The notes beneath the pieces were generated by a model that saw only the letters and a list, made by a program, of their open reading frames with translations, ran no database searches and had not been told where the DNA came from. Below, piece after piece: positions 7,693 through 16,159 of a stretch of DNA of 64,000 nucleotides. Origin of the DNA: Microbacterium sp. Leaf320 (GTDB lineage Bacteria > Actinomycetota > Actinomycetes > Actinomycetales > Microbacteriaceae). How positions within the stretch are numbered: position 1 is the stretch's first letter; each line of letters starts with the position of its first letter. The stretch spans positions 626,617-690,616 of the forward strand of contig NZ_LMOD01000001.1 in the NCBI RefSeq assembly GCF_001423485.1, in the 5' to 3' direction. Both the position numbers and the translations under genes were made by a program.

Positions 7693-9900
7693 ATGCTCGT
7701 ACGGGCTGGGGGGTTCGGCATCGACGTTTTGAGTGCGCATGGGGCGGCTTCGGTCGCCTCCGCGGTGATCGAGGAGATTCTCGACGATCTTCTCGAGAAC
7801 GATCTGAGTTGCGCGCCACACGTCGTCGCGCGGCTCATCTCTGAAGTCACCGCGGATCGATCGATAGTCAGAGCGGTCGCCGCACGATTGGATGCTGCGC
7901 AGCGGCAGGGGTTAAGGCCCCTCCCGACCCCGGTGCCGATGGTGGAAGCGATCGAAGCGCTGTACGCGCACCTCGTGCTCGATCCGCGCGATCGTGAGAT
8001 CCTCGTCGCGGTCTCTCTGCGCCTCGACGACAGGCTCGAACCGCTTCTCGACTTCGTGGGGCGCTCAGCCGACGACCTCGCGGTGGGCACGCTCGCTCCG
8101 TTGCTCGACATCCACGCGGGGCGGGTGCGCCTCGCCGACCCACGCCTGGCCATCTGGCTTCGAGCGACGACGTCATCATCGGCGGCGGCAGCCGTGCACG
8201 ATCGCCTGCACGTCATCTTCCGGAGCCGGGGCGAGTGGGTCGACGCGGATTGGCATCGTGCACGCGCATCTCTCTACGGCGACCCGGACACCGCCGGGGA
8301 GTTGACGCGCATCGCGAGAGAGCACTCGGAGTCCGGTCTGAGCGAGCGCGCGTTCCATCTCGCGGCAGAAGCCGCATCACACACCAGCGGAGTCCGCAAA
8401 GACGAGGCCACCGTAGTGGCGGGCGTCGCGGCGATATCCGCGGGCTATGCCGTGGAGGCTGTCAACCAGCTCTCCGGCCTGTTCCCCACGGGCGACGAAC
8501 GGTACCGGTTGCAGGGGCTCGGTGGACTGTTCGTCGCGCAGGCGCATCTGCGAGGCACCGTTCCCGAGGTCGATGCGGAGGTGTTGAAGCCTCGGAGCGG
8601 CGATCCCGAGCATTGGTATTCGTGGGCGCGCGCGTCAGCGTTCGCTGCCGTCCTCTGCGCGGAGCGCGGCGATCGTCAGGGGATGCGATCGTGGCTGGAT
8701 GCCCTGCGGGAAGGGAGCGCGAGGGTGAGCGCGGAGAATGATCTCCGTGACCCGGTCGTCGCACTGGCCTGGCTCGTTCTGGGTGATCGTGACCTCGAGG
8801 ATGTGCGAGGAACCGGGCCCCTCACCGGAGGGATGCTCCAGGCTCTGCGCGCGGCCATGGAGGGCGACGTCGACCGTGGACTGCGGCTGCTCGCCGTCGC
8901 GGACTCCGGTATCGGCATAGAAGTCGATCCGTTCGTCGCGGGTTTCGAGCGCAGCCCTCTCGTCAGCGCGTATCGGGCGATCGTCGAAGTGCTGCTGCTG
9001 ATGTGGCGAGGCGACATCGGTGCGGCCCGAGACCGAATGCTGCGGGCGTCCCTCGAACTCCCCGTGGCGGTGCCCTTCGCCGGTCTCGGCGTCGTCATCG
9101 CCCGTCGTCTCGATCTGGCGGTTCTCGGGCGGCTCGGGCCGTTCTCCCGTGCTCTCACCGCGGCGTTACCCGCGCCCGCCCGCTTCGATCAGCTCGTCGA
9201 CCGGGCCATCGAAGCGTTCTTGGCCGGGTCGACGGACGAAGCGGTGTCCTTCATGCGGCTCTGGCGCGAACGAGGCGCGCCGCAGTCGACACTCTCCGTG
9301 CCCGGGCTGGAAGAGGCCATCGTCCTCGCGGAGCCGGCCCCGCGCCACCCGCGACGGATCGAACCGCCTGAGATCGCGCTCGCCCAGCAGCTCCGCCTGC
9401 GGATCACGAAATGCTCTGACGAGGACTGGCGCACGGACAGAGCACAGGTGGCGGCGGAGACGAAGGCTCTCGCATCGCCGTTCTCACGAGGACGCGTCGA
9501 GGCCATGATCGGCACGCGGTCGCTCATCCGGGGAGACATGGAGATCGGTCGCGAGCATCTCACCACCGCACTGAGTCTGCTGGAGCTGTCGGGGGCGACG
9601 GCGTGGGCGCGCGCCGTCAGCGTCAGGTTGGACCGCCTGGATGCCGGAGAGCACCTGTCGGTGCGCTCGGCAGAACCGCTCGCGCCCTGCCGGCGAGTGT
9701 GGGAACCGCTCCTCACCGTCCGCGAGCTGGAAGTGGCCATGCTGGTCGTGGAAGGCTCGTCGAACCGTGACATCGCAGCGGCGCTGCACGTCTCGGTGCG
9801 CACGGTGGAGGTGCATCTCGGGCGTGTGTTCGCCAAGCTCGCGGTGCGCACCCGTGTCGAGCTCACGGTGATGGCTCACCGCATCGGTCAGTTCGTCTGA
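7693..9900 (+). CDS. Large LuxR-family transcriptional regulator lacking a P-loop
   Basis: A 735-residue protein whose last about 65 residues form a clear LuxR/FixJ-type helix-turn-helix (LTVRELEVAMLVVEGSSNRDIAAALHV, then VRTVEVHLGRVFAKLAVRTR). The remaining 660 residues are helical and leucine/alanine-rich, resembling the TPR-like arm of LAL/MalT-type regulators. I find no Walker A GxxxxGK(T/S) anywhere, so the usual LAL ATPase is missing or eroded. It probably senses a signal through the helical arm. The start is uncertain: ATG 7693 has no good ribosome site and no leaderless hexamer. It converges on mutY with only 10 bp between. Confidence 0.8.
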   Translation: MLVRAGGFGIDVLSAHGAASVASAVIEEILDDLLENDLSCAPHVVARLISEVTADRSIVRAVAARLDAAQRQGLRPLPTPVPMVEAIEALYAHLVLDPRDREILVAVSLRLDDRLEPLLDFVGRSADDLAVGTLAPLLDIHAGRVRLADPRLAIWLRATTSSSAAAAVHDRLHVIFRSRGEWVDADWHRARASLYGDPDTAGELTRIAREHSESGLSERAFHLAAEAASHTSGVRKDEATVVAGVAAISAGYAVEAVNQLSGLFPTGDERYRLQGLGGLFVAQAHLRGTVPEVDAEVLKPRSGDPEHWYSWARASAFAAVLCAERGDRQGMRSWLDALREGSARVSAENDLRDPVVALAWLVLGDRDLEDVRGTGPLTGGMLQALRAAMEGDVDRGLRLLAVADSGIGIEVDPFVAGFERSPLVSAYRAIVEVLLLMWRGDIGAARDRMLRASLELPVAVPFAGLGVVIARRLDLAVLGRLGPFSRALTAALPAPARFDQLVDRAIEAFLAGSTDEAVSFMRLWRERGAPQSTLSVPGLEEAIVLAEPAPRHPRRIEPPEIALAQQLRLRITKCSDEDWRTDRAQVAAETKALASPFSRGRVEAMIGTRSLIRGDMEIGREHLTTALSLLELSGATAWARAVSVRLDRLDAGEHLSVRSAEPLAPCRRVWEPLLTVRELEVAMLVVEGSSNRDIAAALHVSVRTVEVHLGRVFAKLAVRTRVELTVMAHRIGQFV

Positions 9901-9910
9901 GCGGGCGGCG

Positions 9911-10810
9911 TCAGCGGGGGAGGGAGAGCGTCTCGCCGTCTGCTTCGGCGAGCCCGTCGGCGATGAGCGAATCGATCGCCCTGTCGCGCTGCAGCGGATC
10001 CGGCCAGTCGGGGAGCACGCCCTGCAACAGCACCGGGTCCGGGGCGGCTGCGCGAAGAACTCGCAGGACCGCTCCTCTGGCCTGACGGTCCGAGCCCTCG
10101 AAGGCCGCCTGGCGCCGCCGGGTGTCACCGGTGTCTGGGCGCCCGGCCGCGACCCAGGCGCAGTCGTCGATCAGCGGACAGATCTCGCAGCGAGGAGAGC
10201 GCGACGTGCAGACGGTGGCGCCGAGCTCCATCGCGGCCGCGTTGAACACGGTGGACTCGGCGTCGCCTGTGGGGAGCAGCGAATCCATGAGGTCAAGGTC
10301 CCGGCGAGACGGCGAGCCGGGCTGCGCCTGTCCGAGCACCGCCCGCGCGAGTACCCGACGCGTGTTCGTGTCGACGACGGGATGCCGGTCGCCGTACGCG
10401 AAGACGGCGACAGCCCTGGCGGTGTAATCGCCGATGCCCGAGAGGAGCAGAAGCGGCTCGACGTCCCTGGGGACGACTCCATCGTGACGATCGGTGATCT
10501 CGATCGCTGCCCGGTGCAGCCATAGAGCACGCCGGGGATAGCCGAGGTTCGCCCACTGCTGCACGACCTCCGCAGGGGTGGCCTCTGCAAGCGCCCGGGG
10601 AGTGGGCCATCGGGAGAGCCACGCCTCCAGGTGTGGGATCACCCTGGCCACCGGCGTCTGCTGCAGCATGAACTCGCTGACGAGTGTTCCCCAGGCTCCG
10701 AACTCCTCGTGGAACTCGTCGCGTCGCCACGGCAGATCTCGCGCGGCATCTCGGTACCATGCAGCCAGAGGCGCCATCGTCGCAGCGGCTGGATGAGACG
10801 TCGAAGGCAC
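9911..10810 (-). CDS. mutY: A/G-specific adenine glycosylase MutY
   Basis: A 299-residue MutY. The catalytic glutamate lies in SEFMLQQTPVARV, the helix-hairpin-helix in LLSGIGDYTARA, the catalytic aspartate in VVDTNTRRVL, and the [4Fe-4S] loop is Cys-x6-Cys-x2-Cys-x5-Cys (CTSRSPRCEICPLIDDC). It removes adenine opposite 8-oxoguanine. The C-terminal NUDIX-like recognition domain of the longer enzymes is shortened, as is common in actinobacteria. The GTG start at 10810 is supported by TAGGCT ending 6 nt upstream (10817-10822), so the mRNA is probably leaderless. Confidence 0.93.
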   Translation of the reverse strand: MPSTSHPAAATMAPLAAWYRDAARDLPWRRDEFHEEFGAWGTLVSEFMLQQTPVARVIPHLEAWLSRWPTPRALAEATPAEVVQQWANLGYPRRALWLHRAAIEITDRHDGVVPRDVEPLLLLSGIGDYTARAVAVFAYGDRHPVVDTNTRRVLARAVLGQAQPGSPSRRDLDLMDSLLPTGDAESTVFNAAAMELGATVCTSRSPRCEICPLIDDCAWVAAGRPDTGDTRRRQAAFEGSDRQARGAVLRVLRAAAPDPVLLQGVLPDWPDPLQRDRAIDSLIADGLAEADGETLSLPR

Positions 10811-10816
10811 CTCGAC

Positions 10817-10822
10817 AGCCTA
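10817..10822 (-). promoter_or_regulatory. -10 hexamer of mutY (leaderless)
   Basis: TAGGCT on the minus strand, followed by 6 nt and the GTG start at 10810. The transcript should begin at or next to the start codon. No clear -35. Confidence 0.5.
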
Positions 10823-10874
10823 GGCGAACAGAAGCGCACACCGGAGGCGGGACGCTGAGCATGTCTTCGCACCG

Positions 10875-10880
10875 TAGGCT
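10875..10880 (+). promoter_or_regulatory. -10 hexamer of truB (leaderless)
   Basis: TAGGCT followed by 6 nt and ATG at 10887. It is divergent from the mutY hexamer in a 76-bp intergenic region. Confidence 0.5.
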
Positions 10881-10886
10881 TGATGG

Positions 10887-11780
10887 ATGGTCTCGCCCGG
10901 CATCCTCCTCGTCGACAAGCCCGCTGGACTGACCAGCCACGATGTGGTCGCGCGCACCCGTCGTGCGCTCGGAACCCGCAAGGTCGGGCACGCGGGAACC
11001 CTCGATCCGATGGCCACCGGCCTGCTCGTGATCGGCGTCGAGGGCGCTACGCGTCTGCTGACCTACATCGTCGGCGCGGACAAGACGTACGAGGCGACGA
11101 TCCGGCTCGGGCAGACGACCGGCACGGACGACGCCGACGGCGAGATCCTCACCCGTGCGCCCGAGCAGGCATGGGATGCGGTGACACCCGAGCGGGTCGC
11201 GGCGGGGGTCGCCGCGCTGACAGGGGAGATCTCGCAGGTGCCGAGCTCGGTGTCGGCGATCAAGGTCGACGGCCGACGTGCCTATGACCGGGTGCGGGCG
11301 GGGGAGGAGGTCGTGCTCGCAGCGCGCGATGTCACGGTCTCCCGGTTCGAGATCGTCGCCGAGCGCTCGGGCGAGGGTTTCCTGGATCTCGACGTCGTGG
11401 TCGACTGCTCGTCCGGCACCTACATCCGTTCACTGGCCCGCGATCTCGGTGCAGATCTCGGTGTCGGAGGACACCTCACGGCTCTACGACGCACGCACGT
11501 CGGCGACTTCGACGTCGCGGATGCCCTGATGATCGAGGACATCGTCGAGACGGCACTTCTGACTCCGGCCGCTGCGGCGGTGCGGGTGCTCGATCCGCTC
11601 CCTGTCTCGGCCGCGGACGCCAGGGACCTCCGGCACGGCAAACGGCTCACAGACCAGGCCTCTCGACTGAGCGGTGTTCTGGCCGCCGCGATCGACGAGG
11701 ACGGCGTGCTCGTCGGCGTCGTCGAGCGACGGGGAGCAGACCTGAAGAGCGCGATGAACATGCCCGAGGTGACCCGGTGA
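10887..11780 (+). CDS. truB: tRNA pseudouridine(55) synthase TruB
   Basis: A 297-residue TruB that makes pseudouridine 55 in the T-loop of tRNAs. LLVDKPAGLTSHDVV is the conserved N-terminal motif, and GHAGTLDPMATG carries the catalytic aspartate (residue 40). SAIKVDGRRAYDRVRAGEE and CSSGTYIRSLARDLG are the other TruB blocks. The start is fixed by motif position and by the TAGGCT hexamer 6 nt upstream. The stop overlaps the start of the next gene by 4 bp, so the two are translationally coupled. Confidence 0.96.
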   Translation: MVSPGILLVDKPAGLTSHDVVARTRRALGTRKVGHAGTLDPMATGLLVIGVEGATRLLTYIVGADKTYEATIRLGQTTGTDDADGEILTRAPEQAWDAVTPERVAAGVAALTGEISQVPSSVSAIKVDGRRAYDRVRAGEEVVLAARDVTVSRFEIVAERSGEGFLDLDVVVDCSSGTYIRSLARDLGADLGVGGHLTALRRTHVGDFDVADALMIEDIVETALLTPAAAAVRVLDPLPVSAADARDLRHGKRLTDQASRLSGVLAAAIDEDGVLVGVVERRGADLKSAMNMPEVTR

Positions 11781-12145
11781 TCCTGTGGCTGACGATCGCC
11801 CAGGTCGCAGTCGCGACCGCCGCCGGACTGTTCTGCATCATCCTCGGTCTCGCCGGGCGGCGTCCGAGCGACTTCTCCGTCGGGGCCCTCGCTCTCGTCG
11901 AGCTGCTCCTGATCGTCCAGGTCGTCGTGGCGATCGTGGCGCCCCTCGTCGGCAACCCCCCGACCGGCGATCTGCTCGAGTACTGGGTCTATCTCGTCTC
12001 CGCTGTGCTGCTGCCGATCGGCGCGGTGCTGTGGGCGCTCATGGAGAGAAGCAGGTGGAGCACGGTCATCCTCGGAGTCGCCGGGCTCGCCGTCGCGATC
12101 ATGGTCTGGCGGATGCACGTCATCTGGACGATCCAGATCGCCTGA
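11777..12145 (+). CDS. Small four-helix membrane protein
   Basis: A 122-residue protein with four predicted membrane helices (about 3-25, 35-58, 68-88, 93-113) and almost no soluble part. GTG at 11777 overlaps the truB stop (GTGA), so it is translated with truB. I do not recognise a functional family; small integral membrane proteins at this place between truB and ribF are common in actinobacteria. No catalytic or binding motif can be named. Confidence 0.8.
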   Translation: MILWLTIAQVAVATAAGLFCIILGLAGRRPSDFSVGALALVELLLIVQVVVAIVAPLVGNPPTGDLLEYWVYLVSAVLLPIGAVLWALMERSRWSTVILGVAGLAVAIMVWRMHVIWTIQIA

Positions 12146-12170
12146 GCGTCCGGGATCCCCGGCCCCGACC

Positions 12171-12176
12171 TAGAAT
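12171..12176 (+). promoter_or_regulatory. -10 hexamer before the 12187 gene
   Basis: TAGAAT, 10 nt before the ATG at 12187, with a GGGGGGAG ribosome site between. This could be an internal promoter for the second membrane protein and ribF. Confidence 0.4.
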
Positions 12177-12186
12177 GGGGGGAGCT

Positions 12187-12633
12187 ATGAGCACCACCGT
12201 CCCCACCTCCCGCATGACCGGCATCGGCCGTGTCCTCGTGATCGTCTACGCCGTCATGGCGCTGGCGGCGACCGGTCGAAGTTTCGTGCAGATCTTCCGG
12301 CAGTTCGACGAGGCGCCCCTGGCGTACTCGCTCTCGGCGCTGGCTGCCGTCGTCTACATCCTCGCGACCCTGGCGCTCGTGCTCGCCGACCGCCGCGGCT
12401 GGTACGTCATGGCATGGGTCGCGATCGTGTTCGAGCTCACCGGCGTCTTGGTGATCGGCACGCTCAGCGTCTTCTTCCCCGACCTCTTCCCTCATGACAC
12501 CGTCTGGTCGATGTTCGGGCGTGGCTATGTGTTCATCCCGCTGGTGCTTCCGATCTTCGGGATCTGGTGGCTGCGCACTCACCGCCCGGCACGTGCTGTG
12601 CAGGAGGCACCCGCCGCTGAGGTGTCCGCATGA
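12187..12633 (+). CDS. Small multipass membrane protein
   Basis: A 148-residue protein with four hydrophobic segments (about 15-35, 45-65, 72-95, 110-128). It begins MSTTVPTSRMTGIGRVLVIVYAV and ends in a short Ala/Glu tail. ATG at 12187 has the ribosome site GGGGGGAG and the hexamer TAGAAT 10 nt upstream. Its stop overlaps the ribF ATG by 4 bp, which couples the two. No known catalytic family is visible; function unknown. Confidence 0.8.
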   Translation: MSTTVPTSRMTGIGRVLVIVYAVMALAATGRSFVQIFRQFDEAPLAYSLSALAAVVYILATLALVLADRRGWYVMAWVAIVFELTGVLVIGTLSVFFPDLFPHDTVWSMFGRGYVFIPLVLPIFGIWWLRTHRPARAVQEAPAAEVSA

Positions 12634-13583
12634 TCGTCTTCCGCGATCCGCAGGAGGTCCCGGAGGACTTCGGTCACTCCGTAGTCGCGATCGGCAAGTT
12701 CGACGGTGTCCACGCCGGGCACCGGGCGGTCATCCGTCGGCTCAAGCAGGTCGCGGAAGAATCCGGCCTCCGCACAGTGGCCGTGACGTTCGATCGCAAT
12801 CCCCTTGCCGTGCTGCGACCCGATCGCTGCCCCGAGAATGTCGTCACCGTCGAGCGCAAACTCGAGCTGCTGAGCGAGCTCGAGCTCGACGCGACGCTGC
12901 TGCTGACCTTCGACGCCGAGTTCGCCGCGCGCAGCGCCGAGGAGTTCGTCACGAGCATCCTGGTCGGAGCGCTCGGTGTGTCGACGGTGCTCGTGGGCGA
13001 AGACTTCCGGTTCGGGCGCGGGGGAGTGGGAACGCCGGCGTTGCTGCGCGAGCTGGGGCCGAAGCACGGGTTCACCGTCGAAGTCGTCGACGACGTCTTC
13101 CTGGGCGGCTCGGATCGACGAGTCTCGTCCACGTGGATCCGGGAGCTGCTCATGGACGGCGACGTCACCACTGCCGCACGAGTTCTCGACCGTAACGTCG
13201 ACGTGCGCGGCGAGGTCGTGCACGGCCTCAAGCGAGGCCGGGAACTCGGGTTCCCGACCGCGAACCTCTCGGCCTCGGTCGACTCCTTCGTCCCGGGCGA
13301 CGGGGTCTACGCCGGATGGCTGGTCGACCACGAAACCGGGATCCGTCACCGAGCGGCGATCTCGGTGGGCACCAACCCGACCTTCGACGACGTCCTCGAG
13401 CGCCAGGTCGAGGCGCACGTGCTCGGCGAGACCGATCTCGATCTGTACGGGCACGATGTCACCGTCGAGTTCGTCGAGCGTCTGCGTGGCATGGTCGCTT
13501 TCGAGGGCATCGAGAAGCTCAAGTCGCAGATGGCCACCGACGTCACGGACGCCGAACGGGTGCTCGCAGCTTCGAGAAGCTGA
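12630..13583 (+). CDS. ribF: Bifunctional riboflavin kinase/FAD synthetase
   Basis: A 317-residue RibF converting riboflavin to FMN and then FAD. The N-terminal FMN adenylyltransferase domain (about 1-180) shows AIGKFDGVHAGHRAVI, the HxGH-type nucleotidyltransferase motif, and VLVGEDFRFGRGGVG. The C-terminal flavokinase domain (about 185-310) has GRELGFPTANL, the PTAN motif that binds ATP/Mg. ATG at 12630 overlaps the previous stop by 4 bp. FAD from this enzyme serves the many flavoproteins in the window. Confidence 0.95.
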   Translation: MIVFRDPQEVPEDFGHSVVAIGKFDGVHAGHRAVIRRLKQVAEESGLRTVAVTFDRNPLAVLRPDRCPENVVTVERKLELLSELELDATLLLTFDAEFAARSAEEFVTSILVGALGVSTVLVGEDFRFGRGGVGTPALLRELGPKHGFTVEVVDDVFLGGSDRRVSSTWIRELLMDGDVTTAARVLDRNVDVRGEVVHGLKRGRELGFPTANLSASVDSFVPGDGVYAGWLVDHETGIRHRAAISVGTNPTFDDVLERQVEAHVLGETDLDLYGHDVTVEFVERLRGMVAFEGIEKLKSQMATDVTDAERVLAASRS

Positions 13584-13635
13584 ACTCCGCGACAACTCTC
13601 CGTGACGTGATCTCGGTCCGGTGGTCGGCATGGCG

Positions 13636-13694
13636 TAGAATGGGCCTCGGTGGTCGACGAATCTCGCGACTGAGTCGCGCGTCGATGACCACCG
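13636..13694 (+). ncRNA. Structured transcript region before the SNF2 helicase
   Basis: A TAGAAT hexamer at 13636-13641 is followed at once by a long dyad: CGGTGGTC (13648-13655) with GACCACCG (13687-13694), GACG (13656-13659) with CGTC (13680-13683), and an inner CGCGAC/GTCGCG stem (13665-13670, 13674-13679). This may be a structured leader or a small RNA; there is no T-run after it. Function unknown. Confidence 0.4.
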
Positions 13695-13791
13695 GAACTA
13701 CTGTTCGTACGGTCCTGGCTCACGCCACACGCGGACATCGAGAACGGCTGCCGCATCCTGTGGATGCTCGGCCTTCACGCTCAGGAGGAGC

Positions 13792-15936
13792 ATGCCGACC
13801 ACGGCGACTGCCGCAACGCGGCGCAAGAAGACGTCTCGTCGCGACGATGAGGCGCCCCTCATCCCGATCCTCGCGCGCAAGGTGCGCGAGATCGAGGCGA
13901 AGTCGCAGCGCGGAAAGCTGGGCCCGACGAACCGGGTGAAGTTCCAGGTGATCGCGTTCCTCGTGCGCGAAGAGCGTGCCAGGGTGAAGGCGGACACCGA
14001 GATCGCAGATGCTGCCCGCGCGGAGCTGCTCAAGCGGCTCGACGGCGTCGCGACGATCCTCGCCAAGACCGCCGCACGCGACACATCGCTGATCCAGCTG
14101 CTCGAAGCCGATCAGGCGACATCGCCGGTGGCGAAACGCATGCGTCGCGACTGGCTGCTCGAGTCCGGCGCGGAACTCGCGCCCGAAGAGCTCATCATCG
14201 CCGACATCGCGCCCGTGCAGACGTCCGTCGTGTCCGCCGCGATCGCCGAACGTCAGGTGACGCCCCCGTCGGTCGAATCGCGCCAGCTCGCGAACCCGTT
14301 CCTCGCTCCGGATCTCACTCCGCGAGCAAGCACCACCCCCCGTCGTCGCCTCGACGGCTGGGAGCTCATGGGCCCCCTGTACAAGGCGTTCGAGACGGGT
14401 GCCGGGGGTGGCGCGGCGAGCATGGATCTCCCGCCCGCACCCGAGTACGACCACCTCTCGCCGAAGGGCCTCGAGGTGATGGTGCACCAGTCGCGCTTCC
14501 TCGAATCTGTGCGCGAGGGGCACAGGAGCTTCCTCCTCGCCGACGAGCCCGGCCTCGGCAAGACGGCTCAGTCCGTGCTCGCCGCGTCCGTCGCCGGCGC
14601 CTACCCGCTTCTCGTTGTGGTGCCCAACGTCGTGAAGATGAACTGGGCGCGCGAGGTCGAGCGATGGACGCCGCAGCGCCGAGCGACGGTCATCCAGGGC
14701 GATGGCGCCGACATCGACGCGTTCGCCGACATCTTCATCGTGAACTACGAGATCCTCGATCGTCACATGTCGTGGCTCGCGTCGATCGGACTTCGGGGAA
14801 TGGTCGTCGACGAGGCGCACTTCATCAAGAACCTCAGCTCCCAGCGATCCCAGAACGTGCTCTCGCTCGCCAACCGGGTGCGCGAGCGCACACCGGGCGG
14901 CAACCCGCTGATGCTCGCACTCACGGGAACGCCTTTGATCAACGACGTCGAGGACTTCGACGCGATCTGGCGCTTCCTCGGCTGGACGACGGGCGAGAAG
15001 CCCGGCCCTGAACTGATGGAGAAGCTCGACGCGACGGGGTTCACACCCGCAGACAAGGCGTTCTATCCCGAGGCCCGTGAAGCGGTCATCTCGATGGGCA
15101 TCGTCCGCCGAAAGAAGAAGGACGTCGCCGCCGACCTCCCCGACAAGCTCATCGCCGATCTGCCCGTGCAGCTCGACGACGACTTCGGGCGCAGCATCCG
15201 TCAGGCGGAGCGCGAACTCGGGGAGCGTCTCGCCGCTCGCTACCGCCGCATCATCGAGGCACGCGGGGATCGCGGACTCGCACCGGGCGAGATCGACGAG
15301 GACATCGTTCGCCTCGTCGCTCAGAACGAGCTCGAGGAGTCGAAGGCTGCAGGAACCGGAGGCGACAACGTCTTCACCATGGTGCGTCGCATCGGGCAGG
15401 CGAAGGCGCAGCTCGCAGCCGACTACGCGGCGCAGCTGCAGCGCTCGGTGGGCAAGGTCGTGTTCTTCGCCAAGCACATCGACGTGATGGATCAGGCTGA
15501 GGCGCACTTCGCGTCGGCCGGCATCCGTTCCGTGTCGATCCGTGGCGACCAGACCTCGACCGCGCGTCAGCAGGCGATCGACGACTTCAACAGCGATCCG
15601 GATGTCGGCATCGCGGTGTGCTCACTGACTGCAGCGGGCGTGGGCCTCAACATGCAGGCGGCATCGAACGTCGTCCTCGCAGAGCTCTCGTGGACTGCTG
15701 CGGAGCAGACGCAGGCCATCGACCGCGTGCATCGCATCGGTCAGGACGAGCCGGTCACGGCGTGGCGGATCATCGCGGCGCATACCGTCGATGCGAAGAT
15801 CGCCGAGCTCATCGACCAGAAGCAGGGTCTCGCGGCGCGCGCGCTCGACGGTGAGGCCGTCGATGACGCGGCGGCGGAGCCCGTGCAGCTCGGGGCGCTC
15901 ATGCATCTTCTGCGGGAGGCTCTCGGAGCGGCCTGA
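13792..15936 (+). CDS. SNF2-family DEAD/DEAH-box helicase
   Basis: A 714-residue SF2 ATPase. A basic N-terminal region (about 1-220) precedes the ATPase core: Walker A PGLGKTA (253-259), DEAH at 340-343, LTGTPLINDVEDFDAI (motif III area), and the C-terminal helicase lobe with AASNVVLAELSWTAAEQTQAIDRVHRIGQ (motifs V/VI). The arrangement is like the small SMARCAL1/HepA-type translocases without an added nuclease domain. It probably remodels protein-DNA or DNA structures; the target is unknown. ATG at 13792 has AGGAGG six bases upstream. It is transcribed alone. Confidence 0.88.
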   Translation: MPTTATAATRRKKTSRRDDEAPLIPILARKVREIEAKSQRGKLGPTNRVKFQVIAFLVREERARVKADTEIADAARAELLKRLDGVATILAKTAARDTSLIQLLEADQATSPVAKRMRRDWLLESGAELAPEELIIADIAPVQTSVVSAAIAERQVTPPSVESRQLANPFLAPDLTPRASTTPRRRLDGWELMGPLYKAFETGAGGGAASMDLPPAPEYDHLSPKGLEVMVHQSRFLESVREGHRSFLLADEPGLGKTAQSVLAASVAGAYPLLVVVPNVVKMNWAREVERWTPQRRATVIQGDGADIDAFADIFIVNYEILDRHMSWLASIGLRGMVVDEAHFIKNLSSQRSQNVLSLANRVRERTPGGNPLMLALTGTPLINDVEDFDAIWRFLGWTTGEKPGPELMEKLDATGFTPADKAFYPEAREAVISMGIVRRKKKDVAADLPDKLIADLPVQLDDDFGRSIRQAERELGERLAARYRRIIEARGDRGLAPGEIDEDIVRLVAQNELEESKAAGTGGDNVFTMVRRIGQAKAQLAADYAAQLQRSVGKVVFFAKHIDVMDQAEAHFASAGIRSVSIRGDQTSTARQQAIDDFNSDPDVGIAVCSLTAAGVGLNMQAASNVVLAELSWTAAEQTQAIDRVHRIGQDEPVTAWRIIAAHTVDAKIAELIDQKQGLAARALDGEAVDDAAAEPVQLGALMHLLREALGAA

Positions 15937-15964
15937 CGAGAGGGACTCTCGAGAGATCGGTGTT

Positions 15965-15980
15965 AAGAATCGCGATTCTT
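15965..15980. promoter_or_regulatory. 16-bp perfect palindrome upstream of pfk
   Basis: AAGAATCGCGATTCTT, 29 bp after the helicase stop and 180 bp before phosphofructokinase. A perfect AT-rich-armed palindrome stands out in this GC-rich DNA and fits a dimeric repressor site or a weak terminator. The binding protein is unknown. Confidence 0.4.
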
Positions 15981-16159
15981 GGCGCCGATTTCTCTTTCTC
16001 ATCGCTGAGTCGAGGCATTTCTTACGAATCGTCCCGCGGCGGGCGCAAGATCCCCGGTTTTCGACGCCTCGAATGGCGCGTGCGCGCATCGGGGCACTAG
16101 TGTCGATCGCAGGCAGCGTCGCCTTTTCCCCCCTTCCCCTGAACCCGTCTGAGGCAAGC

